In this document: piece by piece, positions 17,941-26,495 of the stretch
Layout: each line of letters opens with the position of its first letter
How positions within the stretch are numbered: the stretch's first letter is position 1
NCBI RefSeq assembly: GCF_004348995.1
Contig: NZ_SMKQ01000001.1
Location: 62,001-126,000, forward strand
Direction of reading: 5' to 3'
Length of the DNA stretch: 64,000 nucleotides
Source of the DNA: Nonomuraea terrae
GTDB taxonomy: Bacteria > Actinomycetota > Actinomycetes > Streptosporangiales > Streptosporangiaceae
The notes under the pieces: model-generated
Told to the model about the DNA's origin: nothing
Databases searched by the model: none
Seen by the model: only the letters and a program-made list of their open reading frames with translations
Translations under genes and position numbers: made by a program

Positions 17941-19371
17941 ATGGGCCATGACGTGGCTCCTGCCGTGACGCGTACCGGCGGGTGGGGTGTGGTGGTGTTG
18001 TTGTGCCTGGCGCAGTTCATGCTGATCGTGGACATCACAGTCGTCCAGGTGGCGTTACCGAGCATCGGCACGGACCTCGCCCTCGACCGCGGGTCGCTGA
18101 CCTGGGTGGTGACCACGTACACGCTCTGCTTCGGTGGTCTGATGGTGCTCGGTGGGCGGCTCGCCGACGCGCTGGGCGCCCGGCGCACTCTCCTCGCGGG
18201 GCTGGCGCTCTTCACGGCGGCCTCGCTGATGTGCGGGCTGGCCGGGAACGGCGCCGTGCTCATCGCCGGGCGTGCGCTGCAGGGCGTCGGCGCGGCGCTG
18301 CTCTCCCCGGCGGCGCTCGCCGTCATCACCGCCACGTTCCACGGCGAACGGCGCGGCCGCGCACTCGGCGTCTGGGCGGCGATCGGCGGTACGGGAGCGG
18401 CCCTCGGCGTGCTGCTCGGCGGTGTGCTGACCGCGGGGCCGGGGTGGACGTGGGTGTTCTTCGTCAACGTCCCGATCGGGCTGGTGACGTTCGGGGCCCT
18501 GCTCGCCGTGGTGCCGCCCATGCCCGGGCGAAGCGAACGGCTCGACGTGCCCGGCGCCCTGGTGGTCACGCTGGCCACAGCACTGCTGATCTACGGTCTC
18601 GTGACGGCGGGCGACGCGGGCTGGGGAGCGGTGAGCACAGTGCTGCCGCTGGCCGGGGCCGTCCTGCTGTATGTCCTGTTCGTGGTGATCGAGCGGTCGG
18701 TACGGTCACCGCTGATGCGCGCCGAGACCCTGGCCAGGCGGCCGGTGATCTCCGGCTCGTTCGTCATGCTGGTGGCGACCGGGCTGATGCTGGGCCTGTT
18801 CTTCGTCAGCTCGCTCCATCTCCAGCACGTCCTGGGGTTCAGCGCGCTCGAGACGGGGCTGCTCTTCCTGCCCGTGGCCATCGCGATCACGATCGGGGCG
18901 CAGCTCGGCGGGCATCTCATCGGCAAGATCGGCGGACGGCCGGTGGCTGTGGCGTCCTTCGTCGTCACGGCGGCGGGGGCGGCGCTGATGACGCGCATCT
19001 CGCCCGACGCGAGCGCCTACACCACGTTGCTGCCGGGGTTCGTACTGGCGGCCCTGGGCATCGGGCCGGCGTTCGTGACGGCCACCACGACCACCATGGC
19101 GAACGTCCCGCACGGCGAGAACGGCGTCGCGTCCGGCGTGATCAACACCTTCCACGAGCTCGGCGGCTCCATCGGAGTGGCCGCCGTCTCCACCGTCGCC
19201 GCCTCCAGCCTCGTGCCCGGCTCGACCGGTGGCGTGGGGGGCGTCGGCGGCTTCGTGGCGGGGCTCACGCTGTGCGCCGTCGTCGCGGGCGTCGCGGCGG
19301 TCGTCGCGCTGGGGCTGGTGCCGCCGGGCAAGCCGGCGACGGCCTTCGTCGGCCACGGTCACGGCCACTGA
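17941..19371 (+). CDS. MFS multidrug transporter, DHA2 (14-TM) family
   Basis: A 476-residue exporter with about 14 hydrophobic segments. Family marks are LIVDITVVQVALPSIGTDL in TM1, the GGRLADALGARR loop and GRALQGVGAALLSPAAL in TM4. A His-rich tail GHGHGH ends the protein. ATG 17941 follows a GGGGAGGA site. The palindrome just upstream suggests repression by a regulator encoded elsewhere. It is followed 18 bp later by a dehydrogenase-like gene, so the two are probably one operon. Substrates of such pumps cannot be inferred from sequence. Confidence 0.9.
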   Translation: MGHDVAPAVTRTGGWGVVVLLCLAQFMLIVDITVVQVALPSIGTDLALDRGSLTWVVTTYTLCFGGLMVLGGRLADALGARRTLLAGLALFTAASLMCGLAGNGAVLIAGRALQGVGAALLSPAALAVITATFHGERRGRALGVWAAIGGTGAALGVLLGGVLTAGPGWTWVFFVNVPIGLVTFGALLAVVPPMPGRSERLDVPGALVVTLATALLIYGLVTAGDAGWGAVSTVLPLAGAVLLYVLFVVIERSVRSPLMRAETLARRPVISGSFVMLVATGLMLGLFFVSSLHLQHVLGFSALETGLLFLPVAIAITIGAQLGGHLIGKIGGRPVAVASFVVTAAGAALMTRISPDASAYTTLLPGFVLAALGIGPAFVTATTTTMANVPHGENGVASGVINTFHELGGSIGVAAVSTVAASSLVPGSTGGVGGVGGFVAGLTLCAVVAGVAAVVALGLVPPGKPATAFVGHGHGH

Positions 19372-19389
19372 CCCGTCGGGGGCAGAACC

Positions 19390-20364
19390 ATGCGGACCAT
19401 CCTCATTCTCGGCGAATACGGCGCGGTCGGACGGTGGGCCGCCGCCGCCCTGACCGAGCATCCCGGCACCCGGGTGATCGCGGGTGGACGCAACCCGGAC
19501 CAGGCCAGGCACGTTCCCGGGACCACCGCGATACGCGTGGACGCCGCCGACCCCGAAGACCTGGACCGGGCGCTGGACGGCGTCACCACCGTCCTGATGT
19601 GCGCCGAGATCGACAATGGCCGGGTCGCCCGTACCTGTCTGGAACGCGGCATCGGCTACGTGGACGTGTCGGCCTCCCACGGCGTCCTGGCCGAGATCCA
19701 GGACCTCGACGACCTGGCCCGGGAGCGCGGTGTGACCGCGGCCCTCAGCGTCGGCCTCGTCCCCGGGGTCACCAACCTGCTGGCTCGCGTCCGCGCCGAA
19801 CGGGAACCGGCCGGTGAGGTGCGCATCGGGGTGCTGCTCGGCTCGGGGGAGCAGCACGGAGCGGCGGCGATCGCCTGGACCCTGGACGGGCTGGGCGCGC
19901 TCGCCGGCTCGTGGACGATGCGCTTTCCCGAACCGTACGGCATGCGTACGGTGCACCGATTTCCGTTCTCCGATCAGTACACCCTGCCCGGCACCCTGGG
20001 CGTTCCCGCCGCCCGTACCGGACTGTGTCTCGACTCCCGCCTGCTCACCGGCCTGCTCGCCGTGGCACGGCGGCCCGCCGCCGCCCGCCTGCTGCGCCGG
20101 CGCGGGGTTCGCGAGCTGCTGATCAGGGTCCTGCGGAACGTGCACCTGGGCGGCGACCGGTTCGCCGTGACGGTCAGTTCGGGCACCGCCCGTGCCTCCT
20201 TCAGCGGGTCGTCGCAGAGCCGCGCCACCGGCCGCGCGGCCGCGCTGCTCATCCGCGACCTGCCCGCGCTGCCACCCGGCGTCCGGCACATCGAGCAGTT
20301 GGTGGATCCGGCCGCCTTCCTGGCCGAGCTGGCCGCCGGCGGGTTCGACCTCCGGCTCGACTGA
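19390..20364 (+). CDS. Saccharopine-dehydrogenase-like NAD(P)-binding protein
   Basis: A 324-residue protein with an N-terminal Rossmann fold (ILILGEYGAVGRWAAAAL, GxxGxxG type). The middle reads ALSVGLVPGVTNLLARVRAE, as in saccharopine dehydrogenase-like proteins. Similar actinobacterial genes are annotated only by fold. Co-transcription with the DHA2 exporter suggests a role in making, modifying or detoxifying the exported compound, which is inference. It ends at a strong hairpin. Confidence 0.75.
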   Translation: MRTILILGEYGAVGRWAAAALTEHPGTRVIAGGRNPDQARHVPGTTAIRVDAADPEDLDRALDGVTTVLMCAEIDNGRVARTCLERGIGYVDVSASHGVLAEIQDLDDLARERGVTAALSVGLVPGVTNLLARVRAEREPAGEVRIGVLLGSGEQHGAAAIAWTLDGLGALAGSWTMRFPEPYGMRTVHRFPFSDQYTLPGTLGVPAARTGLCLDSRLLTGLLAVARRPAAARLLRRRGVRELLIRVLRNVHLGGDRFAVTVSSGTARASFSGSSQSRATGRAAALLIRDLPALPPGVRHIEQLVDPAAFLAELAAGGFDLRLD

Positions 20365-20390
20365 CACGAGATGACGCTCTCGGGCTACTT

Positions 20391-20432
20391 GGCCTGTGGC
20401 GTCCGCAGCCCCGTCCGCGGACGCCACAGGCC
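20391..20432. terminator. Bidirectional terminator
   Basis: A perfect 16-bp stem (GGCCTGTGGCGTCCGC at 20391-20406 with its complement at 20417-20432) and a 10-nt loop, between the convergent dehydrogenase-like and rhamnosidase genes. Confidence 0.85.
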
Positions 20433-20447
20433 CATGGGAAACGACCG

Positions 20448-23400
20448 TCAGCCGGTCACCGTGAAGGTGAAGGTGCCGGACGGCGCCCGGTGGACGGCGT
20501 GGTCGCCGTCCATCCGGAGGAACGCGGTCCGGTGCGGGGCCGTGACGAGGCGTCGATCCTTGGCAGGGACCCAGACCTCGGCGGTGGTGTTCGGGGGCAC
20601 CTCGACCGTCAGCCTGAACCGGCGTTCGTCCTTGGTCCACTCGGACCGGACGAGGCCGTGCGGCGTCTCGTAGGCGCCCTTGACGAAGGTGAGGTCGCCG
20701 ACCGGTCTGGGCTGGATGACCAGGCGCTGGTAGGCGGTCGAGCCTTCGGCCTCGCGGATGCCGGCCAGGCCGGTGTGGAACCACTCCTCGATCTGGGCGA
20801 GGATCATGTGGTTCTTGGAGTCTCCGCGGTTCCAGCGTTCGCCCATGGTGGTCATGCCGTTCGGGTTGGCGCTGGTCGACTCCATGAAGAACCCGTAGCT
20901 GGGTTCGTCGTTCTCCTGCAGCAGGTCCCACAGGACGTCGTCCCTGCCGCCGTCGGCGAGCGCCCGGACGATCGGCCCCATTCCGATGGTGCCGCCGCTG
21001 AAGTGCGGGCCTTCCCCGTTGGGGTGGTAGGCGCGCACGAGCTCGACGAGGGCATCGAGGACGGCTTGGCGTTCGGTCTGCGGGACGAGGCCGGCGTCGA
21101 GGGCGAGCGCCTGCGCCGTCTGCGTCGCGCCCGCGGTCCCCGCGTTGCCGTCCGTGGTGTACCGGCGCAGCTCCTGGTTGTAGAAGTGGGCGTTGAAGGC
21201 GTTCTTGATCTCTGCGGTGAGCGCCTCGTACCGCGTGGCGTCCTCCGTGTGACCGGTCAGCGCGGCCATCTCCGCCAGCTTGCTCATCATGACGTAGTAG
21301 CCCCACGTGCCGGTGATCCGGCCCGAGGTCTGGTCGGCGGCCACCCAGTCGGCCAGGGCGGCGTCGACGATGTGCGCGTCGGCGCCGGTGCCGGCCTTCT
21401 CCCGCTGGATGTAGTCGGCGAAGTCGACCATCTGGTCGTAGTACCGCCGCATCGTCTCGGTGTCGCCGTAGAGCTCGTACAACATCGAGGGAACGAGCAC
21501 GATGGCGTTGCCCCAGTTGATCTCGTCGCCGAAGCGCCCGCTGTATCCCCAGTCGTAGACGGGGGTCTTCAGCGCCACGTTGCCCCGCATCGGGGTCTCG
21601 GCGACCGACTGTCCTTCGACGAGATGCCGCATCGTGGTCTTCAGGTACGCGGCCAGATTGTGGTCACGGTGAATGGCGCCCATCGGCATCGTGTAGTCGG
21701 CCGGGTAGGACAGCTTCTCGCGGCCGGGGCAGTCGGTGAAGACCGACATGATGTTCGAGGCGAAGGAGTAGCGGGCCATCGTGTGGATGCGGTTGACGCG
21801 CGCGTTCGAGGTGGTCACCCGGCCCGCCACGGGCGTGTCCGCCTGCAGCCGGATCCCCTTGATCAGGTCCTTGCCGGGGGTGTAGCCCTCGGGCAGGCCG
21901 GTGACCTGGATCCACTGCATGCCGAAGTAGTTGAAGTCGGGGTGCCAGGTCTCTCCGCCGCGGAGTCCGGCCGTGGTGTAGGTGTTGAACAGGTCGCGGC
22001 CTCGGCTGCCGCCGCCGCCCATCAGGGAGGCCTGGTCGACGGTGCCGTCGGCGGCGAGCGACTCGGCGGGCGACATGCGGATCGTCACTCCGGCGGGGAC
22101 CCTCCCCTTGAGGTTCAGCTGCGGCCAGCCGGTGATGTTCTGGCCGAGGTCGAACACCCAGACGCCCGGTTTCGGGTTGCTCATGGAGACCGGTGTGAAG
22201 GTCTCGACGGCCTTCACCGGTTCGGCCGTACGGGCGACGAGCTTGGTGGCGAGGTTCGGCGGCGGCGCGATGCCGGCATCCACCCACGACATGGCGGAGC
22301 CGTCACGCCTTTCCGCGCCGGCTGACAGGTCCGCGCCGGGAGAGTCCCAGCCGACCTGCTCGCGGCGCGCGTCGTAGTCCGCGCCGGAATACCACGCGTC
22401 GGTGACCAGCGGCCCGAGCGCGGTGCGCCAGCCGCGGTCGGAGACGATGACGTCCGTCGAGCCGTTGGTGTAGGAGATCTCCAGCCGGGCGATCATGCGC
22501 GGCGTGACCGCGGCGCCGGCGCTCGCGTCGCTCGCGGCGATGTTGTTGCCCGATCCGGTCACCGACGCGCCGGTGGGGTGCGGCTTGGACAGCGCGGGAG
22601 TGAAGGAGATGCCCGTCCCGTCCGGGCCGGCGGTGCCGATCGCGGTGATCGTACGGGATTCGAGGTCGTCGCCGCCGTCACCGGTGTCGATGTTGACGGT
22701 GCCGCCGATGTGGTAGTTCGCGACGTTGTCCAGTTTCACGGTCGTGGCGCCGGCCGCGGTGTCGGCGGCCAGGGTGCCGTTGCCCTTCAGTTGGCTCTGC
22801 CACCAGGAGTAGGGGGCGGTACGGCCGACGGCCGGGTTCGTGACGCTGCGGCGTACGTAGGCGGGACCGTTGCCGAGCCGGACCCCGACGGTGTTCGCTC
22901 CCGCGCGCAGGTCGTCGGTGACGTCGTAGGTCCGGTACTCGCTGGAGAGCTGGTAGTTGGAGTTGCCGGGCGCGAGCACCTCGTCGCTGAGCTCGCGGCC
23001 GTTGAGCGTCGGCAGGTGCAGCCCCACGCCGGAGAGATAGAGGCGGGCGCCGGCCACGCGCTTCCCGTGGTCGATGTCGAACGAGCGGGCGAAGATCGGC
23101 ATCGGCCGGCCTTCGGTGCGGCCGGGGTACTCGATCCAGCGGGCAGGCTGCCAGTCGCTCTGCCGCAGCAGGCCCATTTCCCACGACGAGGGCTTGCTCC
23201 AGTCCGACGGCTTCTGCTCCGCGTCCCAGACACGCACGCGCCAGGTGACCTTCTGGCGTGAGGCCAGTGGCCGTCCGGCGTAGCGGACACCGGACTGAGT
23301 GGCGGATTCCACCTTGCCGGAGTCCCAGAGCAGCCGCCCGCGCCTGAGGTCGGCATCGCTCGCGGCGGCCTGGATCTGGTACGCGGTCTGCCGGTCGCCC

Positions 23401-23663
23401 GGGCAGGCGGCCTCGGACCCGGGCCGGTGGCACGGGTGACCGGCGGCCTGCCGGGTCTGTGTCATGCGCCAGCCCAATAAGGGGTTGGCGCTGTCGAGCC
23501 CGAGAGGCTGATCTCGTCTGCCGTCCACCTGCAGGCCGACGACCTCTACAAGGGGTGGTCCACCGGCGGTGGCCGGTGAGGCGGTGAGCGGGTGTGAGAG
23601 GACGAGAGCGAGGGACACTCCCAGTCCGGCGAGCAGATTTCTCCGGCGGCGCACTCTGGACAC
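20448..23663 (-). CDS. Secreted alpha-L-rhamnosidase, GH78
   Basis: A 1071-residue exported glycosidase of family GH78, which removes terminal alpha-L-rhamnose from plant and microbial glycans. A signal peptide (~1-33, LVLSHPLTASPATAG) is followed by beta-sandwich domains (VEVVGLQVDG..., ARWIEYPGR...) and the (alpha/alpha)6 catalytic barrel. Its acidic motif is DCPGREKLSYPADY, with D644 and E649, a variant of the usual DCPxRxE signature. Downstream family segments include WGNAIVLVPSMLYELYGD and GFFMESTSANPNGMTTMGER. Residues ~293-375 form an extra Gly/Thr/Asp-rich insert not usual in short GH78 enzymes. It is divergent from a LacI regulator. Confidence 0.93.
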   Translation of the reverse strand: MSRVRRRRNLLAGLGVSLALVLSHPLTASPATAGGPPLVEVVGLQVDGRRDQPLGLDSANPLLGWRMTQTRQAAGHPCHRPGSEAACPGDRQTAYQIQAAASDADLRRGRLLWDSGKVESATQSGVRYAGRPLASRQKVTWRVRVWDAEQKPSDWSKPSSWEMGLLRQSDWQPARWIEYPGRTEGRPMPIFARSFDIDHGKRVAGARLYLSGVGLHLPTLNGRELSDEVLAPGNSNYQLSSEYRTYDVTDDLRAGANTVGVRLGNGPAYVRRSVTNPAVGRTAPYSWWQSQLKGNGTLAADTAAGATTVKLDNVANYHIGGTVNIDTGDGGDDLESRTITAIGTAGPDGTGISFTPALSKPHPTGASVTGSGNNIAASDASAGAAVTPRMIARLEISYTNGSTDVIVSDRGWRTALGPLVTDAWYSGADYDARREQVGWDSPGADLSAGAERRDGSAMSWVDAGIAPPPNLATKLVARTAEPVKAVETFTPVSMSNPKPGVWVFDLGQNITGWPQLNLKGRVPAGVTIRMSPAESLAADGTVDQASLMGGGGSRGRDLFNTYTTAGLRGGETWHPDFNYFGMQWIQVTGLPEGYTPGKDLIKGIRLQADTPVAGRVTTSNARVNRIHTMARYSFASNIMSVFTDCPGREKLSYPADYTMPMGAIHRDHNLAAYLKTTMRHLVEGQSVAETPMRGNVALKTPVYDWGYSGRFGDEINWGNAIVLVPSMLYELYGDTETMRRYYDQMVDFADYIQREKAGTGADAHIVDAALADWVAADQTSGRITGTWGYYVMMSKLAEMAALTGHTEDATRYEALTAEIKNAFNAHFYNQELRRYTTDGNAGTAGATQTAQALALDAGLVPQTERQAVLDALVELVRAYHPNGEGPHFSGGTIGMGPIVRALADGGRDDVLWDLLQENDEPSYGFFMESTSANPNGMTTMGERWNRGDSKNHMILAQIEEWFHTGLAGIREAEGSTAYQRLVIQPRPVGDLTFVKGAYETPHGLVRSEWTKDERRFRLTVEVPPNTTAEVWVPAKDRRLVTAPHRTAFLRMDGDHAVHRAPSGTFTFTVTG

Positions 23664-24105
23664 AGGTCACTCCCTTCCGGCCGACGTTGCCCGGTCGGCC
23701 GGTGACTTCGCCTGCGGGTGACGGAGGCGGTGCGGATGGCCGACACGACGTCGGGGCCTGGAAGGGCTCCTCTCGGGCCGTTAAAAACGATTTAAGAATC
23801 CCGTGGAATGTCGTTAACGTAAGCTTTTCCGCAAAAGCCGTCAAGAGCGGTTTTGAGTAACGATTCACGTGCTACTCGCAGCTACCGCAGCTGGGAGCTC
23901 GAGGATTTGGGTAACGGTATCCATGTTTCTTCGCCGGTCGCGAACGGTGCCGTCGGGCAGCCGGTTGAAGGTGTAGGCGTGGGATCGCCGGCGGCGTGGT
24001 CGTGCCAGGCGGAGCCCGTCCTGGTCCTCGGCGGGCGTGCAGTTCCCCAGCCGGAACAGGCCGAACGGCTCATAGACTCGACGAACGTCCCGGGAATGGA
24101 GTTTC
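23664..24105. promoter_or_regulatory. Divergent rhamnosidase/LacI control region
   Basis: This 442-bp gap contains an AT-rich core (23780-23860) unlike the surrounding GC-rich DNA. GCTTTT-CCGC-AAAAGC (23823-23838) is a perfect 6-bp-arm dyad, and GAGTAACGATTC and GGGTAACGGTATCC occur downstream at about 23855-23867 and 23910-23923. These are candidate LacI sites and promoters. No gene is supported here. Confidence 0.5.
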
Positions 24106-25134
24106 ATGGTCACGCCTGGTCGACGACGGGTGACGATCGCCGATGTGGCGAGTCACGCTCAGGTCTCCGTGACTGCGGTGTCCAAGGTGATACGGAACGC
24201 CTACGGTGTGAGCCCGGCCATGCGAGAGCGGGTCAAGAACGCCATCGACGAGCTCGGCTACCGGCCGCAGGTGGTCGCCCGGGGGATGCGGGGGCGCACT
24301 TTCACGATCGGCCTGATGCTGCCGCATATCAGGAACCCGTTCTTCGCCGACATTCTCGACGGCCTCACCGAATATCTGCAGAGCACCGATTACCAGGCGT
24401 TCATGATTCAGGGCGGCGCCACCCGCAAAGTCGAGAGCCGGGCGGTCGACGCTCTCATGGACCGCCAGGTGGACGGCATCATCATGGTCGCTCCCCTCGC
24501 CTCGAAGGCGCGGCTGGAGGAGGTGGCGAAGGAGAAGCCCACCGTGGTGCTCGCCCGGCACGAGCGCTCGTCGTACTACGACTCGGTGCACGACGACGAC
24601 GAAGCGGGCGCCGAACTCGTCGTGAACCATCTCATCGCCCTGGGGCACCGCCGGATCGCGCACATCACGCATCAGGACGACAGCCACGCACGCCCGTCCG
24701 ACCTGCTGCACAACATCAGGGCCGCGACCTACGAACGTGTCATGCGCGAGCACGGGCTCGCCGACGAGATCGCCGTCGCGAAGAGCTTCCATCACGAGAG
24801 AGGCGGCTACGAGGGTGCCCGTGAGCTGCTGAGCCGTTCCCCTCGCCCGACGGCGATCTTCGCGGGAGCCGACCAGGCCGCGCTCGGCGCGCTCGCCGCG
24901 GTCCACGAGGCCGGCCTCGCGGTCCCCGTGGACGTCTCGGTCGCCGGCTACGACAACACCCACCTGGGCGCGCTGCCCTACATCGCCCTGACCAGCGTCG
25001 ACCAGGACGGCGCGGTCATGGGCCGGGCCGCGGGCCAGCTGCTGCTGGAACGCGTCGAGGGCCGCATGTCCGCGGTGCGTTTCACCGTGACCCCGAGCCT
25101 GGTCGTCCGCGGCTCCACCGGAGAAGCTGCTTGA
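24106..25134 (+). CDS. LacI-family regulator
   Basis: A 342-residue LacI/GalR protein. The N-terminal headpiece (VTIADVASHAQVSVTAVSK, then a hinge helix ELGYRPQVVARGM) and a periplasmic-binding-like sensor domain (TFTIGLMLPHIRNPFFADIL... GYDNTHLGALPYIALTSVDQ) are clear. Divergence from the GH78 gene makes it the likely rhamnose- or oligosaccharide-responsive repressor of that gene. Its stop codon lies inside the -35 box of the next gene. Confidence 0.92.
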   Translation: MVTPGRRRVTIADVASHAQVSVTAVSKVIRNAYGVSPAMRERVKNAIDELGYRPQVVARGMRGRTFTIGLMLPHIRNPFFADILDGLTEYLQSTDYQAFMIQGGATRKVESRAVDALMDRQVDGIIMVAPLASKARLEEVAKEKPTVVLARHERSSYYDSVHDDDEAGAELVVNHLIALGHRRIAHITHQDDSHARPSDLLHNIRAATYERVMREHGLADEIAVAKSFHHERGGYEGARELLSRSPRPTAIFAGADQAALGALAAVHEAGLAVPVDVSVAGYDNTHLGALPYIALTSVDQDGAVMGRAAGQLLLERVEGRMSAVRFTVTPSLVVRGSTGEAA

Positions 25135-25168
25135 CGGCTGATAGCAAGTACTTGCTATTGTTCGTCAA
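25131..25168 (+). promoter_or_regulatory. Leaderless promoter with perfect 18-bp palindrome
   Basis: TTGACG (25131-25136) overlaps the lacI stop codon. A -10-like GCTATT follows after 17 bp (25154-25159), placing the start of transcription at or next to the GTG at 25169. ATAGCAAGTACTTGCTAT (25141-25158) is a perfect 18-bp palindrome filling the spacer and -10, an ideal repressor site. Confidence 0.65.
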
Positions 25169-25669
25169 GTGAGCACTGCTGAGCACGTGGAGTTGGCGCG
25201 TGAGCTGAGGCGGCTGGTCGAGGTGCGGATCGTCGACCCGCTGGAGATCCTGCTCGACCCGGCCGACGGCGAGGGCGGGGTGGGTGACGTGCGGGAGCGC
25301 TTGCGGGTGCAGGCCGAGGTGTGGGCCGCGCAACTGCTGGGGCCGGACGAGCGGCAGGCCGGCATGACCTCCGCGCGGCTGATCGCCGCGCTCTTCCCCG
25401 GCGACGGGCCGTTCGACCCGCCCGACGAGTGGTGGCGTACGCCCTTCGGGCGCGCCGTGGCGCGGCGGGCGGGGCATCCGGGAGCGGAGGCGGTCGGCTT
25501 CTCCACCGCCGCGGCGATGCTCGGCATCACCCGCCAGGGTGTTCACGACCTGGTCAAACGCGCGAAGCTCGACCGGCACCCCAGTGGCGGGGTGACCACC
25601 GCGTCGATCCGCGCCCGGCTCGCACTACCCAAGGAGCAACGTGTCGCAGCACGACGTGACCATCACTGA
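25169..25669 (+). CDS. Small helix-turn-helix protein, possibly autoregulatory
   Basis: A 166-residue protein I cannot place in a named family. The C-terminal part contains a plausible helix-turn-helix (FSTAAAMLGITRQGVHDLVK followed by RAKLDRHPSGGVTT), resembling the DNA-binding domain of excisionase/MerR-like proteins. The first 80 residues are helical and acidic. The GTG start at 25169 has no ribosome site and lies ~10 bp after the -10, so the mRNA is probably leaderless. The perfect palindrome over the promoter may be its own operator. It overlaps the downstream hydrolase by 29 bp, so they form one operon. Confidence 0.65.
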   Translation: MSTAEHVELARELRRLVEVRIVDPLEILLDPADGEGGVGDVRERLRVQAEVWAAQLLGPDERQAGMTSARLIAALFPGDGPFDPPDEWWRTPFGRAVARRAGHPGAEAVGFSTAAAMLGITRQGVHDLVKRAKLDRHPSGGVTTASIRARLALPKEQRVAARRDHH

Positions 25670-26495
25670 CCACACGATCCCGCTCGCCGTACGCGACCAC
25701 GGCGGCGACGGCCCGCCGTTATTGCTGCTGCACGGCCTGGGCGGCACGCTCGACGCCTGGCAGGAGCTGGCGCCGGCGCTGACGGGCGCGTACCGCGTGG
25801 TCGCGATGGACCTGCGCGGGCACGGCCTGTCGGGCGACGCCCCCTGGGAGTGGGACGCCGTCCTCGACGACGTCGAAGCGGTGGTCGATCGCCTGGGGCT
25901 CGGCGCGCCGGCGATCGCCGGCCACTCGCTGGGCGGGATGCTGGCCGTCCTGTGGGCCGCGCGCCATCCGGAATGCCCGGCCGTCGTCAACCTCGACGGC
26001 CTGCGCTCCGCCGAGAACGACCCCGCGAACTACCCCGGCATGGACCCGGCCCTGGTGACACAGGAGCTGGCGCGGCTGAAGGCGATGTTCGACGCGCAGC
26101 AGGCGGCGATGGCCCGGCCGTTGCCGCCCGAGCAGGTCGCCGCGCTCCCGCCGCGCGCCGTGACCACCTCAGGCGGCGACAGTCACCTGCGTCCGGGCCC
26201 GGAACTGCTGGCCGCCGTACGGTACGCGCCCCACTTCCGCGACGCCGTCCCGGCACTGCGGGCGGTACGGTGTCCCACCCTGGTGGTCCTGCCCACCCAG
26301 GACCCGCCGGGCATGCCCGGCGGCGAGCTCATGGCCGCCCTGCGCCGAGGGGTACGCCGTGACCTGGCGCCCATCGCCGCGGCGCACCCGCACATCCAGG
26401 TGGTGGAGCTGGCGGCCAGCCACAACATGGTGCAGGAGAAACCCGGCGACGTGGCACAGTTGATCAGTGACTTCCTCCAGGACACCAGTCGCTGA
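25641..26495 (+). CDS. Alpha/beta hydrolase
   Basis: A 284-residue alpha/beta hydrolase with oxyanion loop LLLLHGLGGTLDAW, nucleophile elbow AGHSLGGM and late His in ASHNMVQ. The GTG start at 25641 is preceded by AAGGAGC and lies inside the end of the upstream gene, so it is coupled to the DNA-binding protein. Its 3' end overlaps the convergent three-domain gene by 32 bp. The substrate is unknown. Confidence 0.85.
   Translation: MSQHDVTITDHTIPLAVRDHGGDGPPLLLLHGLGGTLDAWQELAPALTGAYRVVAMDLRGHGLSGDAPWEWDAVLDDVEAVVDRLGLGAPAIAGHSLGGMLAVLWAARHPECPAVVNLDGLRSAENDPANYPGMDPALVTQELARLKAMFDAQQAAMARPLPPEQVAALPPRAVTTSGGDSHLRPGPELLAAVRYAPHFRDAVPALRAVRCPTLVVLPTQDPPGMPGGELMAALRRGVRRDLAPIAAAHPHIQVVELAASHNMVQEKPGDVAQLISDFLQDTSR

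Noticed and set aside
18706-21306. 866-codon reverse frame across the DHA2, dehydrogenase-like and rhamnosidase genes
   Set aside because: It spans three well-supported genes and a 16-bp terminator, and its translation is low-complexity.
23853-24105. Small genes in the rhamnosidase/LacI gap
   Set aside because: Frames there are short, start in different phases and have no ribosome sites or homology; the stretch is better read as control DNA.
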